From NCBI RefSeq assembly GCF_038069655.2, contig NZ_CP150951.2, positions 3,684,001 to 3,748,000 of the forward strand: a stretch of DNA of 64,000 nt, given 5' to 3'. The stretch's first letter is position 1, and each line of letters starts with the position of its first letter. The notes beneath the pieces were generated by a model. It was not told the DNA's origin. It searched no databases and saw only the letters and a list, made by a program, of their open reading frames with translations. Shown one piece after another: positions 8,609 to 18,237 of this stretch. This DNA is from Yoonia sp. BS5-3. GTDB taxonomy: Bacteria > Pseudomonadota > Alphaproteobacteria > Rhodobacterales > Rhodobacteraceae. The translations under genes and the position numbers were made by a program.

Positions 8609-9961
8609 TCAGGTCTCAGAAATCGACTCGGCGCCCAGGGCTTTTTGCGTGAATGACCCATCCGAAACCATGTCGCCAAGCGCTGCATGCATATCCACAA
8701 TCGAAATACTGTCCGATCCGCGCATGATTGCAAACTGCCCCATCCGGCGGGCAATTTCGCGCATAAACGCAGCAGAGCTTCCTTCGCTACGCCGGACACA
8801 TTCTTCGGTGACGCCGGGTTCGAGCGACATATCAGCCTTATATAGATCAAGAAGCCGCGCACGGCAGGCCGCGTCGGGCAGCGGGATTTCAACAGCTTGG
8901 TCGATACGTCCGGGACGATCCCGCACAGCTGCTTCCAGTGTCTCAGGCCGGTTCGTTGTCAGAATAAACATGATCTCGGCATCATCCGTCAGACCATCCA
9001 TGTGATTAAGAAGGCTATTCAGAAGAAGCTCAGAGCAATCTCCGCGATCTTCGCGGGATCTGGCCAATAGATCGGCATCTTCGATCACGACAACAGCGGG
9101 CTGCAAGGCGCGGGCAATCCCCATGATTTCCTCAAAATAGGCTACTTGCTCAGCCGTGACGAGAAGCGAGGTATGCTCTTTCATATGGCTCAGCACATAC
9201 CGAATGAAATGCGTTTTACCGGTGCCTGGTGGGCCATACAGAAGCAGGCCTCGTTTGGTCGAAAAACCTTTGCTTTTCAACTTATCACGGGTCTCCACAA
9301 ATTGAAAAACCGTCCGATCAAGGGTCTCAAGGGTGGGCTTGGGAAGAATGATATCATCCAGGGTCAGTGCAGGCAGCTTATGCACACGCAATGCACCCAG
9401 CCCGCCCATGTAGCTACGCCGTGTCTCAAATGAGAGCGCCTTGCCCCGATACACAGATTTCGCGCTCAGCGCTTTCGCAATCGCAGCAAGAATGGCCTGT
9501 GCCTCATCGCGGCCGCCAGCCCGTTCTGAGGCAATCACTTGCGCACGCACACCAGGAGTGGGGTCCATCCGCCCGACTTGGCTGATCAATAAGGCCACAG
9601 GCGCGCCTTCTATCTTGAACAACCACAGACCGTTGACGACACAGCGCGCCGCCTTCTCTTCGCCGATATCGATATCAAGATATTCCGCCGCCGAGATGAC
9701 CGGGGGCTCGCGCCGCTCGTTCACGAGGGTTGAAAAGGTCAGGGTCTCATAACCACGTCCCGCGGTGATACCGGCAAATGTTGCCCCCGGCAGGACCGTT
9801 TCAATTGTGGCTTCCAAATCAGGTTGCACAGTGACGGGGAAAGTGCGTTCGACCGTGGACAGGGTCTCAAGCGCATTGTCGCCGAAATGCCGCATCAACC
9901 GCGCAATCGCTGTTTCGGGGCGCGGCACTGGCTTTGTTTTCTTGGGCGTTTTGTCTGTCAT
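8609..9961 (-). CDS. AAA+ ATPase, CDC48/FtsH-type
   Basis: A 450-residue AAA ATPase. The N-terminal ~210 residues form a poorly characterised domain; the AAA core follows with Walker A GPPGTGKT (about residue 242), Walker B VVVIEDAD and the second region of homology TTNRPETLEAAVRDRPGRID. The order matches classical AAA proteins rather than Clp/HSP100. No protease motif or membrane segment is present, so it is probably a cytosolic unfoldase or remodelling factor with unknown client. It stands as a single gene. Confidence 0.88.
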   Translation of the reverse strand: MTDKTPKKTKPVPRPETAIARLMRHFGDNALETLSTVERTFPVTVQPDLEATIETVLPGATFAGITAGRGYETLTFSTLVNERREPPVISAAEYLDIDIGEEKAARCVVNGLWLFKIEGAPVALLISQVGRMDPTPGVRAQVIASERAGGRDEAQAILAAIAKALSAKSVYRGKALSFETRRSYMGGLGALRVHKLPALTLDDIILPKPTLETLDRTVFQFVETRDKLKSKGFSTKRGLLLYGPPGTGKTHFIRYVLSHMKEHTSLLVTAEQVAYFEEIMGIARALQPAVVVIEDADLLARSREDRGDCSELLLNSLLNHMDGLTDDAEIMFILTTNRPETLEAAVRDRPGRIDQAVEIPLPDAACRARLLDLYKADMSLEPGVTEECVRRSEGSSAAFMREIARRMGQFAIMRGSDSISIVDMHAALGDMVSDGSFTQKALGAESISET

Positions 9962-10129
9962 GGCATCACATTAATCAATAACGCCATATTTCCACCAATT
10001 ATTGTCAGGATTGTGTCGTAGGGCGCAAAATCATCCATTGATTGCCGCGCGCATCGGCGGAACGGCATGACATGATCGGCAGTTGGCGCCAAACTGTCTG
10101 AGGTCTGTGAAACCATGCAAATGGCATGG

Positions 10130-10163
10130 GCGTACATACAAGATATGTACGCGATACATACGC
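10130..10163. repeat. Inverted repeat plus shared 16-nt intergenic motif
   Basis: GCGTACATA (10130-10138) and TATGTACGC (10144-10152) form a perfect 9-bp inverted repeat with a 5-nt loop. It runs into TACGCGATACATACGC (10148-10163), which recurs exactly at 31336-31351. It lies between the AAA ATPase start and the end of the upstream minus-strand gene. Function unknown; a regulator site or a dispersed intergenic repeat are both possible. Confidence 0.5.
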
Positions 10164-10187
10164 ATAATTTACACAGGTTTCCGGGCT

Positions 10188-10433
10188 TTAGCCGCCCACA
10201 TAAATCGCTTTGCGGGGACGGTAAAAGATCTTTTGGTCATGCAACCGGCCCAGCAGCTCTTCATTGGCGCGCTGGTCCTGTTCGACCACGCGGATCGCGT
10301 CCAGATGGGCCGGGTTTTCCTCGGACAGGGCCAAACGGGTGCTCGACAATTCACGCCCGCGCGCGCGCAGCGCTTCCTCAATTAGGTCAACATCCTGAAT
10401 GGTCAGATCGAATTTACGATTGTAGCTTGGCAT
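10188..10433 (-). CDS. Conserved-looking small protein, unknown function
   Basis: An 81-residue basic, helical protein (MPSYNRKFDLTIQDVDLIEEALR, ending FYRPRKAIYVGG). It shows no signal peptide or membrane helix. Codon use matches neighbouring genes, which supports it as real. I do not recognise the family. The start is the first ATG in frame, with only a weak GGGG site upstream. Confidence 0.7.
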   Translation of the reverse strand: MPSYNRKFDLTIQDVDLIEEALRARGRELSSTRLALSEENPAHLDAIRVVEQDQRANEELLGRLHDQKIFYRPRKAIYVGG

Positions 10434-10530
10434 GGCAGCACCCCAACATCTAGGTTTCCCATCGGAAACACTGTCGCTTTTAATAGGTTTCGCGTCGCAG
10501 TCAACGAAAACTTGGGATGCTGCCAGTCAA

Positions 10531-11100
10531 TTACTGTTCCAGATAAAAGCCGCCGATCAAGACCAATGCATCCTCGCCCTCAGGCGTTGCAGTACCGGTC
10601 ATGACCCCTGACAGATATTCGGCGTTGGGCCCGGAAAAGTTCCCAGCCACATCCGTTTCGATATCCATTTCGCCCGATGCGAAATCGACGCTGCCGTTCA
10701 TCTCGCCAGTGACGATACCGATCGTCCGTTCAAAACTGCCATCCTCCAGCGTCAAAGAGCCATCAATCGCGTTGCCGTTCAGGTCATAGAAATTGTCGGC
10801 CCCGCCCGTGATCGTGCTCGTCGCAAAACTGGTCACCATCTGGGCCTGCCCAATTGCGCCATCCATGCTGCCGTCTTGCAGGGCGAGCAACATCGTCCCG
10901 TCATAGGTGGCGCTGCCAGTCGTCGGGATATCGTCAACCGGGGTCGCGCCAATCGCGACGATTTCATCGATTATCTCGGTATTGAGCGTATTGAGTTCTG
11001 CAAAACTTAGCGCCGTTTGGGTGGTTTCGGCCTCATCGCTGGCCATGCAGGCCGACAATGCGGCTGCTCCAACGCATAGGAGGTATTTTTTCAATAGCAT
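10531..11100 (-). CDS. TbpB-like beta-barrel lipoprotein
   Basis: A 189-residue lipoprotein: MLLKKYLLCVGAAALSAC gives a lipobox with Cys18. The mature part is acidic and beta-rich, with repeated glycine/aspartate strands and a C-terminal segment FSGPNAEYLSGVMTGTA that matches the transferrin-binding-protein-like barrel domain found in TbpB-like solute-binding lipoproteins. The start has GAGAG upstream; the longer open frame runs into the thrS region and is not used. Such proteins in other bacteria are surface-exposed and carried by Slam; a Slam-like gene lies at 20.7 kb. Confidence 0.8.
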   Translation of the reverse strand: MLLKKYLLCVGAAALSACMASDEAETTQTALSFAELNTLNTEIIDEIVAIGATPVDDIPTTGSATYDGTMLLALQDGSMDGAIGQAQMVTSFATSTITGGADNFYDLNGNAIDGSLTLEDGSFERTIGIVTGEMNGSVDFASGEMDIETDVAGNFSGPNAEYLSGVMTGTATPEGEDALVLIGGFYLEQ

Positions 11101-11287
11101 TTTGTCTCTCGTGTTTTGAATGAAACATGAAAAAAGGTTCGACTCACACAACGCCTTCGATATACAGCGTTTTTTTCGGCGCTGATCCGTGAACTTGACA
11201 CAGCGGCCTTTGCAGGCGAAACACCGCCGCACAACATAACCCGCAACCGGGCGTTCCGTGGGCGCCAAACCGACGAGGAGCCAAAAC

Positions 11288-13234
11288 ATGGCCCAGATTT
11301 CTCTGACTTTTCCCGATGGCAATGCGCGCCAATATGAGGCTGGCATCACAGCCGCTGACGTGGCCGCCGATATCTCTAGCAGCCTGCGCAAAAAGGCCAT
11401 CAGCGCCACTGTAAATGGCCTGCATTGGGATCTGCAATGGCCTATTGAGGCCGATAGCAGCATCGCGATCAACACCATAAAAGACGAAGAGCCCGCGCTT
11501 GAGCTGATCCGCCATGACCTGGCGCATATCATGGCCCGCGCCGTGCAAGAGATCTGGCCAGAAACCCAAGTGACCATCGGCCCCGTCATCAAAGACGGTT
11601 GGTATTACGATTTCGACCGCGCTGAACCTTTCGTTCCCGAAGACCTGGCGCTGATCGAAAAGAAGATGAAAGAGATCATCAACAAACGTGACGAGGTCCG
11701 CACCGAGGTTTGGGAGCGCGACCGCGCGATCCAATATTACAAGGACCGGGGCGAGCCTTATAAGGTTGAACTGATCGAGAGCATTCCCGGCAATGAGCCG
11801 CTGCGCATGTATTGGCATGGCGACTGGCAGGATCTCTGCCGCGGCCCGCATTTGCAGCATACAGGTCAGGTACCAGCCGATGGGTTCAAGCTGATGTCCA
11901 TCGCGGGCGCCTATTGGCGAGGCGACAGTGATCGGTCCATGTTGCAACGCATCTATGGCTGTGCCTTTACCAACAAGGAAGGTCTGCGCAAGCATATGAA
12001 CATGCTTGAAGAGGCCGCCAAACGCGATCACCGCAAGCTTGGCCGCGAAATGGACCTGTTCCATATGCAAGAAGAGGCCCCCGGTCAGGTTTTCTGGCAC
12101 CCCAATGGTTGGACCATATACACCGAACTGCAGGACTATATGCGCCGTAAACAGCGGCAGGGCGGCTATGTCGAAGTCAACACGCCACAAGTTGTTGATC
12201 GCAAATTGTGGGAGGCTTCAGGCCACTGGGACAAGTATCAGGAAAACATGTTCATCGTCGAAGTCGATGAGGAGCACGCGCGCGAGAAGGCAATCAATGC
12301 CCTCAAACCGATGAACTGTCCTTGCCATGTGCAGATCTTCAATCAAGGGCTGAAATCCTACCGGGATCTGCCTTTGCGTATGGCCGAATTCGGGTCGTGT
12401 AACCGATATGAGCCCTCGGGCGCGCTGCATGGGATCATGCGGGTGCGCGGTTTTGTGCAAGATGATGGACATATCTTCTGCACGGAAGAGCAGATCACAG
12501 AAGAAACTCGGCGCTTTATCGCGTTTCTGTCCGAAATCTATGCCGATCTTGGCTTTCACGAATGGACCATCAAGCTGTCCACACGCCCCGAAAAACGGAT
12601 CGGTTCTGACGCGACATGGGACAGGCTTGAGGCATCATTGGGGGATGCCTGCAAAGCGGCGGGCCATTCGTTTGAAATACTGGAGGGCGAAGGCGCATTT
12701 TATGGGCCCAAGCTAGAGTTCACATTGACAGACGCTATCGGCCGCGATTGGCAATGCGGAACCTTGCAGGTGGATTCCAACCTGCCCGAACGGCTCGATT
12801 CCAACTTTATCGGCACCGATGGGGAAAAGCATCGCCCTGTCATGCTGCACCGCGCGACGCTTGGCTCATTTGAGCGGTTCATCGGTATCCTGATCGAAGA
12901 ACACGCAGGCAAGCTACCTTTCTGGCTGGCACCCCGTCAGGTTGTTGTCGCCTCAATCGTTTCGGACGCGGATGACTATGTACAAGAGGTTGTCGCTGCG
13001 CTCAAAGACTCCGGCGTGCGGGCCGAGGCGGATATCCGCAATGAAAAGATCAACTATAAGGTCCGGGAACATTCTGTCTCGAAGGTTCCCGTCATTTTGG
13101 CCATCGGCGCGCGCGAGGTTGAAGAAAAGACCGTGACCGTGCGCCGACTGGGTGAAAACAGGACTTCTGTAACATCTCTGGCCGAAATTGTTTCAACCCT
13201 GTCTTCCGAAGCAACGCCGCCGGACCTATTGTAA
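11288..13234 (+). CDS. thrS: Threonyl-tRNA synthetase
   Basis: A 648-residue class II threonyl-tRNA synthetase. Domains in order: TGS domain (1-60), second-additional editing domain with [16 protein letters not shown] (about 73 on), catalytic core with [10 protein letters not shown] and [13 protein letters not shown], and C-terminal anticodon-binding domain after VVVASI. The start [11 protein letters not shown] has GAGGAG 7 bases upstream; an in-frame ATG 30 bases earlier would place the ribosome site inside the gene. Followed by a strong terminator. Confidence 0.98.
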   Translation: MAQISLTFPDGNARQYEAGITAADVAADISSSLRKKAISATVNGLHWDLQWPIEADSSIAINTIKDEEPALELIRHDLAHIMARAVQEIWPETQVTIGPVIKDGWYYDFDRAEPFVPEDLALIEKKMKEIINKRDEVRTEVWERDRAIQYYKDRGEPYKVELIESIPGNEPLRMYWHGDWQDLCRGPHLQHTGQVPADGFKLMSIAGAYWRGDSDRSMLQRIYGCAFTNKEGLRKHMNMLEEAAKRDHRKLGREMDLFHMQEEAPGQVFWHPNGWTIYTELQDYMRRKQRQGGYVEVNTPQVVDRKLWEASGHWDKYQENMFIVEVDEEHAREKAINALKPMNCPCHVQIFNQGLKSYRDLPLRMAEFGSCNRYEPSGALHGIMRVRGFVQDDGHIFCTEEQITEETRRFIAFLSEIYADLGFHEWTIKLSTRPEKRIGSDATWDRLEASLGDACKAAGHSFEILEGEGAFYGPKLEFTLTDAIGRDWQCGTLQVDSNLPERLDSNFIGTDGEKHRPVMLHRATLGSFERFIGILIEEHAGKLPFWLAPRQVVVASIVSDADDYVQEVVAALKDSGVRAEADIRNEKINYKVREHSVSKVPVILAIGAREVEEKTVTVRRLGENRTSVTSLAEIVSTLSSEATPPDLL

Positions 13235-13259
13235 CAATTCAGGCCCAATAGCTGTAACA

Positions 13260-13293
13260 AACCCGCCGGTTTTCCGGCGGGTTCTTTGTTTTT
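13260..13293 (+). terminator. Rho-independent terminator of thrS
   Basis: AACCCGCCGG and CCGGCGGGTT form a perfect 10-bp stem with a TTTT loop, followed by CTTTGTTTTT. It starts 25 bp after the thrS stop. Confidence 0.95.
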
Positions 13294-13455
13294 AAGGGTA
13301 TTTATAGCCCACACGCGCCGATCACGCCGCGATATTGGCTCACGGAAATGCGATGCACGCGTCTGTGAATGGTATGTTAGGCTTTCCATTGTTTAGGGTT
13401 TGCCTATCGCCACTTACGGCGCTCGTTTTTATTGACCCAATCGGAGGAACTCACG

Positions 13456-13758
13456 ATGTCCAACGCAACCAAAACAATCGTTCTTGCCAGCGCCGTTGCT
13501 TCTGCTGTTGCAGGCCTGTCCACAACCGCAGCCGCCCAAGCCAACGAAAAGTGCTTTGGCATTTCGCTGGCCGGTGAAAACGACTGCGCCGCTGGCCCAG
13601 GCACAACATGTGCCGGCACATCAACCGTCGACTATCAGGGCAACGCCTGGACGCTGGTTCCAGCCGGCACTTGCGACACAATCGAACTGCCCGCCATGGC
13701 TGACGGCACCGAGCGTACCGGTTCGCTGGAAGAGCTGGATCGCGACCTGCCTGCATAA
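13456..13758 (+). CDS. bufA1: DUF2282 bufferin-type RiPP precursor
   Basis: A 100-residue DUF2282 protein. Residues 1-27 are a Sec signal peptide ending TTAAAQA. The mature part carries four cysteines in the family pattern [20 protein letters not shown] and PAGTC. Proteins of this kind are bufferins, precursor peptides whose cysteines are modified by a DUF692 enzyme to give copper-binding products; in Caulobacter the operon is metal-induced (gig genes). GGAGGA precedes [11 protein letters not shown]. It heads a four-gene operon with its modification enzymes, separated from them by a hairpin. The modification here is inferred from family and synteny. Confidence 0.9.
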   Translation: MSNATKTIVLASAVASAVAGLSTTAAAQANEKCFGISLAGENDCAAGPGTTCAGTSTVDYQGNAWTLVPAGTCDTIELPAMADGTERTGSLEELDRDLPA

Positions 13759-13768
13759 GAAAAATTGT

Positions 13769-13796
13769 GATAGGGTGGGATAACACCCGCCCTATC
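13769..13796 (+). promoter_or_regulatory. Stem-loop between precursor gene and MNIO gene
   Basis: GATAGGG and CCCTATC form a 7-bp stem with an inner GGG/CCC pairing, 10 bp after the precursor stop and 25 bp before the bufB start. There is no T-run, so it is more likely an mRNA stabiliser or partial attenuator, letting the small precursor be made in excess over the enzymes. Confidence 0.55.
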
Positions 13797-13821
13797 GCCC
13801 CCAAGATCAGGAGCCGCCACC

Positions 13822-14676
13822 ATGCTTGATGCAACACAAAATTCGCAGCTCCCACCACGCCCTGGCGTTGGTTACAAGCCCCAGCATTACAATGATATCA
13901 TGTCCGATCCCGGCCCCGTGGGCTGGCTTGAGGTCCATGCCGAAAACTATATGGGCGATGGCGGACGCCCCATTGCGCAGCTGCGCCATCTGGCCGAACG
14001 TTTTCCGATCTCTGTGCATGGTGTTGGCCTGTCTATTGGCGGCGAAGGCGATCTGGATGCCGATCATCTGGCCCGTCTGAAACATCTGATCGACTGGCTG
14101 AACCCCGCTAGCTTTTCCGAACATCTGGCCTGGTCCACCCATGATGCGCATTTCTTCAATGATCTGCTGCCCCTGCCCTATAACAACGCGACGCTGACCC
14201 GTGTCGCTGCCCATATCAATCAGGTTCAGGATACGCTGGGCCGCCAAATGCTGCTGGAAAACCCATCCAGCTATCTTGCATTCGCTGAATCGACCCTGTC
14301 CGAAACCGATTTCCTGCGCGAAATCGCAAAGCGCACTGGCTGCGGCCTGCTTTTGGACGTCAACAACGTCTTTGTCAGCGCCACGAACCTGAAAACCTCG
14401 CCTCAGGCCTATATTGATGATTTCCCCCTGGATGCGGTCGGCGAAATCCATCTGGGCGGTCATGATGAGGATGAAGACGAACATGGCGCGCCCTTGCTGA
14501 TCGACAGCCACGGCAAAGCCGTTGTCGATCCGGTCTGGGCCCTGCTGGACTATACGCTAGCCAAATCCGGTTCCCGCCCCTTGCTGATTGAATGGGACAC
14601 AGATGTACCTGAATGGCCTGTGCTTGCGGCCGAAACCACCCGCGCAGATGCGGCATTGGCGCTGGTTGCGTCATGA
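13822..14676 (+). CDS. bufB: DUF692 multinuclear non-heme iron oxidase (MNIO)
   Basis: A 284-residue DUF692 enzyme of TIM-barrel fold. Recognisable segments are [69 protein letters not shown] and [11 protein letters not shown], which contain the His, Glu and Asp iron ligands of the family. MNIO enzymes oxidise precursor cysteines to heterocycles; DUF2282 proteins are known substrates. It overlaps the next gene by ATGA, showing translational coupling. Confidence 0.95.
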   Translation: MLDATQNSQLPPRPGVGYKPQHYNDIMSDPGPVGWLEVHAENYMGDGGRPIAQLRHLAERFPISVHGVGLSIGGEGDLDADHLARLKHLIDWLNPASFSEHLAWSTHDAHFFNDLLPLPYNNATLTRVAAHINQVQDTLGRQMLLENPSSYLAFAESTLSETDFLREIAKRTGCGLLLDVNNVFVSATNLKTSPQAYIDDFPLDAVGEIHLGGHDEDEDEHGAPLLIDSHGKAVVDPVWALLDYTLAKSGSRPLLIEWDTDVPEWPVLAAETTRADAALALVAS

Positions 14677-15410
14677 GCGTCAGCCAAGCCAGTTTCACCG
14701 CCACCATCCTCGATCCGGCGGCCATCGTGCCCGAGGGGCTGGTAAACCCTGACGGGACGACTGCCAGCAAACGTTTTGACGTCTATCGCAACAATGTGGC
14801 CGTCAGCCTGTCCGATGCGCTTGAGACCGCCTTTCCGGTTGTGCGCCAACTGGTCGGTGATCAGTTCTTCCGCGCCATGGCCGGGGTCTATCTGCGCAAA
14901 CACCCGCCCAAATCGCCGTTGATGATGTTCTATGGCGATGCGATGCCGCAATTTTTAAGCCGGTTCGAGCCTGCCAAATCCCTGCCCTATCTGCCTGATA
15001 TCGCAAAGGTCGAACTGGCGATGCGCCACGCCTATCACGCCGGTGATGCAGCGCCGATTGAGGGGCAAGCGCTTAGCGCTTTGGCCCCGGATGATTTGAT
15101 GTCCGCCAGGCTCAGGCTTGCCCCTGCGATCCGCACCGTGGTCTCAGACTATCCTATCCATGCCATCTACGCGGCCAACACCCAGGCCGACGCACCGAAA
15201 CCTGTGATGCAGCCCGAAAGTCTGCTGATCACCCGACCCGGCTTTGATCCGCAAATCCATCTGATCAACGCAGCCGGTGCAGGCTGCATTGCAGCCCTGC
15301 AAGACGGTCAACCGCTCGGCCATGCCATGGCCACAGCGGATGAAACACTTGATCTCGGCGCCATACTTGGGCTGCTTCTTGCCCAGGGCGCCGTGAGCGA
15401 AATTTACTGA
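14673..15410 (+). CDS. bufC: DUF2063 RiPP-recognition partner protein
   Basis: A 245-residue protein with an N-terminal DUF2063 domain ([34 protein letters not shown]). In this setting it is the partner that recruits the precursor peptide to the MNIO enzyme; the name putative DNA-binding domain attached to the family is historical. The start MSVSQASF is set by the ATGA overlap with the DUF692 gene; an upstream in-frame ATG lies inside that gene. Confidence 0.92.
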   Translation: MSVSQASFTATILDPAAIVPEGLVNPDGTTASKRFDVYRNNVAVSLSDALETAFPVVRQLVGDQFFRAMAGVYLRKHPPKSPLMMFYGDAMPQFLSRFEPAKSLPYLPDIAKVELAMRHAYHAGDAAPIEGQALSALAPDDLMSARLRLAPAIRTVVSDYPIHAIYAANTQADAPKPVMQPESLLITRPGFDPQIHLINAAGAGCIAALQDGQPLGHAMATADETLDLGAILGLLLAQGAVSEIY

Positions 15411-15422
15411 AAGGCCCCAATT

Positions 15423-15974
15423 ATGACTGAAGCCCCCAACGCGCTTGGCGCAATCTCTGCAAAACTGAACAAATCCGGCGACGAAGTCCTGCCATTCCTG
15501 GCCCGCTTTGTCTTTGCCGCTGTCTTGCTGATCTATTTTTGGAACTCTGGCATGACCAAGCTGGGCGAAGGGGTTTTGGGCATCTTCAGCCCCAGCCTCG
15601 GCGCCTATGCGCAGGTCTTTCCCAAGGCGATGGAAGCCGCGGGCTATGACGTGAGCCAATTGGGTCTGTTTCATTGGGCCGTGGTTGTCGCTGGGACAAT
15701 CGCCGAATTTGTGCTGCCTCTGCTGATCCTTATCGGGCTTTTGACCCGGCTTGCGGCGCTTGGCATGATCGGCTTTGTTGTGGTCCAGTCTTTGACCGAC
15801 CTTTACGGACATAATGGTTTTGAAAACGGCGTGCTGGGGGCTTGGTTCGACCGGCTGGCCGATGGCGTGATCCTGGACCAAAGGGCGTTCTGGGTTCTGT
15901 GCCTGCTGATCCTTATCTTCAAAGGCGCAGGTGCACTTTCGGTCGATCGCCTGTTGTTCAAAAAGGCCGACTAA
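15423..15974 (+). CDS. DoxX-family membrane protein of bufferin operon
   Basis: A 183-residue membrane protein with four to five hydrophobic segments (LARFVFAAVLLIYFWNSGMTKL, AVVVAGTIAEFVLPLLILIGLL, FWVLCLLILIFKGAGALSVD). The pattern matches DoxX proteins, which close many DUF2282-DUF692-DUF2063 operons. It starts 12 bp after the bufC stop, so it is cotranscribed. It may handle redox or metal stress at the membrane; this is inferred from neighbours. Confidence 0.88.
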   Translation: MTEAPNALGAISAKLNKSGDEVLPFLARFVFAAVLLIYFWNSGMTKLGEGVLGIFSPSLGAYAQVFPKAMEAAGYDVSQLGLFHWAVVVAGTIAEFVLPLLILIGLLTRLAALGMIGFVVVQSLTDLYGHNGFENGVLGAWFDRLADGVILDQRAFWVLCLLILIFKGAGALSVDRLLFKKAD

Positions 15975-16043
15975 AACAACGCGCCCTTCTAGGTGCTCAC
16001 GATATCCGCAATGAAGCCCTGTCTGCCCAGATAGGGCTTTTTG

Positions 16044-16379
16044 CTAGCCTGCCCCGTCAAGATAGCGGGTTTGCACATCGGCTTTCCAACCAATGGTCCA
16101 GCCCTGATCACTTTGGATCACGGGGCGCTTCATCAGGGTCGGATAAGCGGCCAGCAGCGCGGCAGGGTCCATTTCTTTTTCGGCATCGCTCAGGCCCCGC
16201 CATGTGGTCGAGGCCCGGTTGATCGCCGCATCGCCGAATTCGGCAATAACCGCAGCCCGATCCGCGTCCGACAGCCCATCTTTGCGGACATCGACGACAT
16301 CCGGGGCATATCCGGCCTCTGCCAAGGATTTGAGCGCTTTGCGGCAGGTATCGCAGCTTTTTAGGCTAAAGACTCTCAT
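16044..16379 (-). CDS. ArsC/YffB-type thioredoxin-fold protein
   Basis: A 111-residue protein of the ArsC/Spx superfamily. SLKSCDTCRKAL provides the CxxC at residues 9-12, and the ending KRPVIQSDQGWTIGWK matches the usual RPV motif. It looks closest to the YffB-like group, whose role is unclear, rather than a proven arsenate reductase. TAGGAGGC precedes the ATG. It converges on the DoxX gene with 69 bp between the stops. Confidence 0.87.
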   Translation of the reverse strand: MRVFSLKSCDTCRKALKSLAEAGYAPDVVDVRKDGLSDADRAAVIAEFGDAAINRASTTWRGLSDAEKEMDPAALLAAYPTLMKRPVIQSDQGWTIGWKADVQTRYLDGAG

Positions 16380-16551
16380 TTTGCCTCCTATTTAAGCGAA
16401 ACATCACATGTAGGGCGGATGCGACGAACTGTCATTTGCCTTTTGCTTAAAACATATAAGTCTAGGGATACAAGGCGAAGGGAAGACCGCAGTCGCGGGG
16501 CCCAAGACTTGCCCTGCCCGCTAAGGGGCGCGACAACAAGGAGAGCGGAGC

Positions 16552-16761
16552 ATGCCGAACGGTACCGTGAAATGGTTTAATACGACAAAAGGTTACGGCT
16601 TCATTGCCCCCGAGGAAGGCGGATCGGATATTTTCGTTCATATCTCGGCGGTTGAACAATCGGGGCTGACCGGATTGGCGGATGATCAGAAAATCTCATT
16701 CGATTTGATCGAAGGGCGCGATGGGCGCAAAATGGCAGGCAATCTGGCCATTATCGACTGA
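16552..16761 (+). CDS. Cold-shock domain protein
   Basis: A 69-residue single cold-shock domain with RNP1 KGYGFIAPE and RNP2 DIFVHISAV, the nucleic-acid-binding motifs of CspA-type RNA chaperones. AAGGAGAG is 8 bases before the ATG. The leader upstream contains GTCGCG (16491-16496) able to pair with CGCGAC (16527-16532), which may fold the 5' untranslated region, as is common for cold-shock genes. Which Csp paralogue it is cannot be told. Confidence 0.95.
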   Translation: MPNGTVKWFNTTKGYGFIAPEEGGSDIFVHISAVEQSGLTGLADDQKISFDLIEGRDGRKMAGNLAIID

Positions 16762-16808
16762 CACAGCGCGCACCGCATCGAACGCAGCCTGCATGGTTTC
16801 TGGGCGGG

Positions 16809-17774
16809 CTATCGATGATGATGGGGCATCCGGCTGCGGATCAGCTCGCGCATATCCGTTTTCGGCATGGGCGGCTCATCCGGCATTTGCTGCGGCTTAT
16901 TCAGATCTTCATGGGCAATATCATAGGCCTTTTTGTGGCTCATAAACACAAGAACGGCCCCCGCGCATTGTAGGCTGAACAGCCACAGCGTGATCAGGAT
17001 GACGCAAGAGACCAGCACAATGGCCTCAACCCCAATCAAATCGAACCGCGCGGTTTCGGCAAACTGTTCGATCTGCTCTGCACCCAGGGCGATGCTATCC
17101 CCAAAACCAATCAAATGGGCGATAACACCCAGTATCGGGGTCAATAAGAACGTGCTGGCATAGGACAAGATCACAAGGATCAAAAGCGACCAAAACCCGC
17201 TGCCAAAGCCGTAGAATGGGGTATGCGCACGGCCATTCGGGTCAAGGCCAACAGAGGCCCCCACGAAAGGCACCAAAAGCGCGGCACGCACGCTTAACGT
17301 CCAGAAAATGGCCACAGCAAAGGCGGGCAGCGTGACGGCGGCATTCTCTTCGATCAGCCGCAGGAAAACGGCGTCCGACCCGGATGCGTTTATGCTGAGT
17401 ATTTCCATCGGCGTCAGCGGCGTCGCCATCACAACAGCGCCGAAGGCAAGGGCGAAGGTGAGGAGGATGCAGAAACCTTCGAAAAGTCCGTACCCGACGG
17501 CGGGAAGGATCATGCTGGCGTAGCTATTTCGCGGTTGAACGCCTTTGGCCTGCATCCCGATCCTTGTGCCGATCATGGCGGGCATGACGCTGCAGGCCAT
17601 CCCCATCGCCGCCGCCATCAGGATCGCAATCGCCGGCGAGATCAGCCCGAAGAGATAGCCGAACATCACCGCCACAATCGCGTAGACGCAAAAGACCAAT
17701 ACCATGATCGGCAAGACCAGCGCGTAACGCCATAGAATCGCAAAAGAAAATGGAAAGGCGCGAAGGATGTACAA
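16809..17774 (-). CDS. Multipass membrane protein, unknown function
   Basis: A 321-residue protein with about six to seven hydrophobic segments (for example YALVLPIMVLVFCVYAIVAV, ISPAIAILMAAAMGMACSV, ILLTFALAFGAVVMA and AIVLVSCVILITLWLFSL) and a hydrophilic C-terminal tail ending RMPHHHR. I do not recognise a named family; many Rhodobacterales carry such proteins. It stands alone, convergent with the cold-shock gene. Confidence 0.75.
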   Translation of the reverse strand: MYILRAFPFSFAILWRYALVLPIMVLVFCVYAIVAVMFGYLFGLISPAIAILMAAAMGMACSVMPAMIGTRIGMQAKGVQPRNSYASMILPAVGYGLFEGFCILLTFALAFGAVVMATPLTPMEILSINASGSDAVFLRLIEENAAVTLPAFAVAIFWTLSVRAALLVPFVGASVGLDPNGRAHTPFYGFGSGFWSLLILVILSYASTFLLTPILGVIAHLIGFGDSIALGAEQIEQFAETARFDLIGVEAIVLVSCVILITLWLFSLQCAGAVLVFMSHKKAYDIAHEDLNKPQQMPDEPPMPKTDMRELIRSRMPHHHR

Positions 17775-18039
17775 TCGGAGGCTCCTGACAGATGACGCTA
17801 AGTAATGACCGTATCACCGCAAAAAACAAAGAACTTATGTCGCGACGCGGGCAAAGTTCAAACGGACCGTGGCGACAGGGCAACGCCGCATTTGCGGTTC
17901 GCCCGGCGTGTGGCACAACATCAGGGATAACCGCCTTTTATATTGAAAAACAAGAGATTTCAGGAATATTCAGCCCGTACAGATCGCGTGCATATACTGT
18001 ACGTACAGCCGCGCGCCTTTGCGGCGCAACACCCGGGAC

Positions 18040-18222
18040 TTAGCGTAGCGCGAACTTGCGGGGCTGGCGGTCTTGCATGGCGTTCACTTGCGGCTGCCAA
18101 AGGCTGTCTGCCTTGCTGTCGCATTCACGGGTCAGCCGTTCAAGCAGATCACGGCGGATCGGCGCGAAGCTGCGGCGTGTGGTGTCGTTATTGGTCGTCG
18201 TCTGCGGTGTCGTCTGTGGCAT
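18040..18222 (-). CDS. Small basic hypothetical protein, 60 aa
   Basis: A 60-residue frame (MPQTTPQTTTNNDTTRRSFAPIRRDLLERLTRECDS..., ending RKFALR). The codon choice follows the GC-rich third-position pattern of neighbouring genes, which argues for a real gene, but the ribosome site is weak. The first ATG is used; a TTG five codons earlier is possible. Thr/Gln-rich N-terminus then an amphipathic helix; function unknown. Confidence 0.5.
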   Translation of the reverse strand: MPQTTPQTTTNNDTTRRSFAPIRRDLLERLTRECDSKADSLWQPQVNAMQDRQPRKFALR

Positions 18223-18237
18223 GTCCGCCCCCGGCAA

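Noticed and set aside
11144..12190. 348-codon minus-strand frame over thrS
   Set aside because: Shadow of the synthetase; no recognisable domain.
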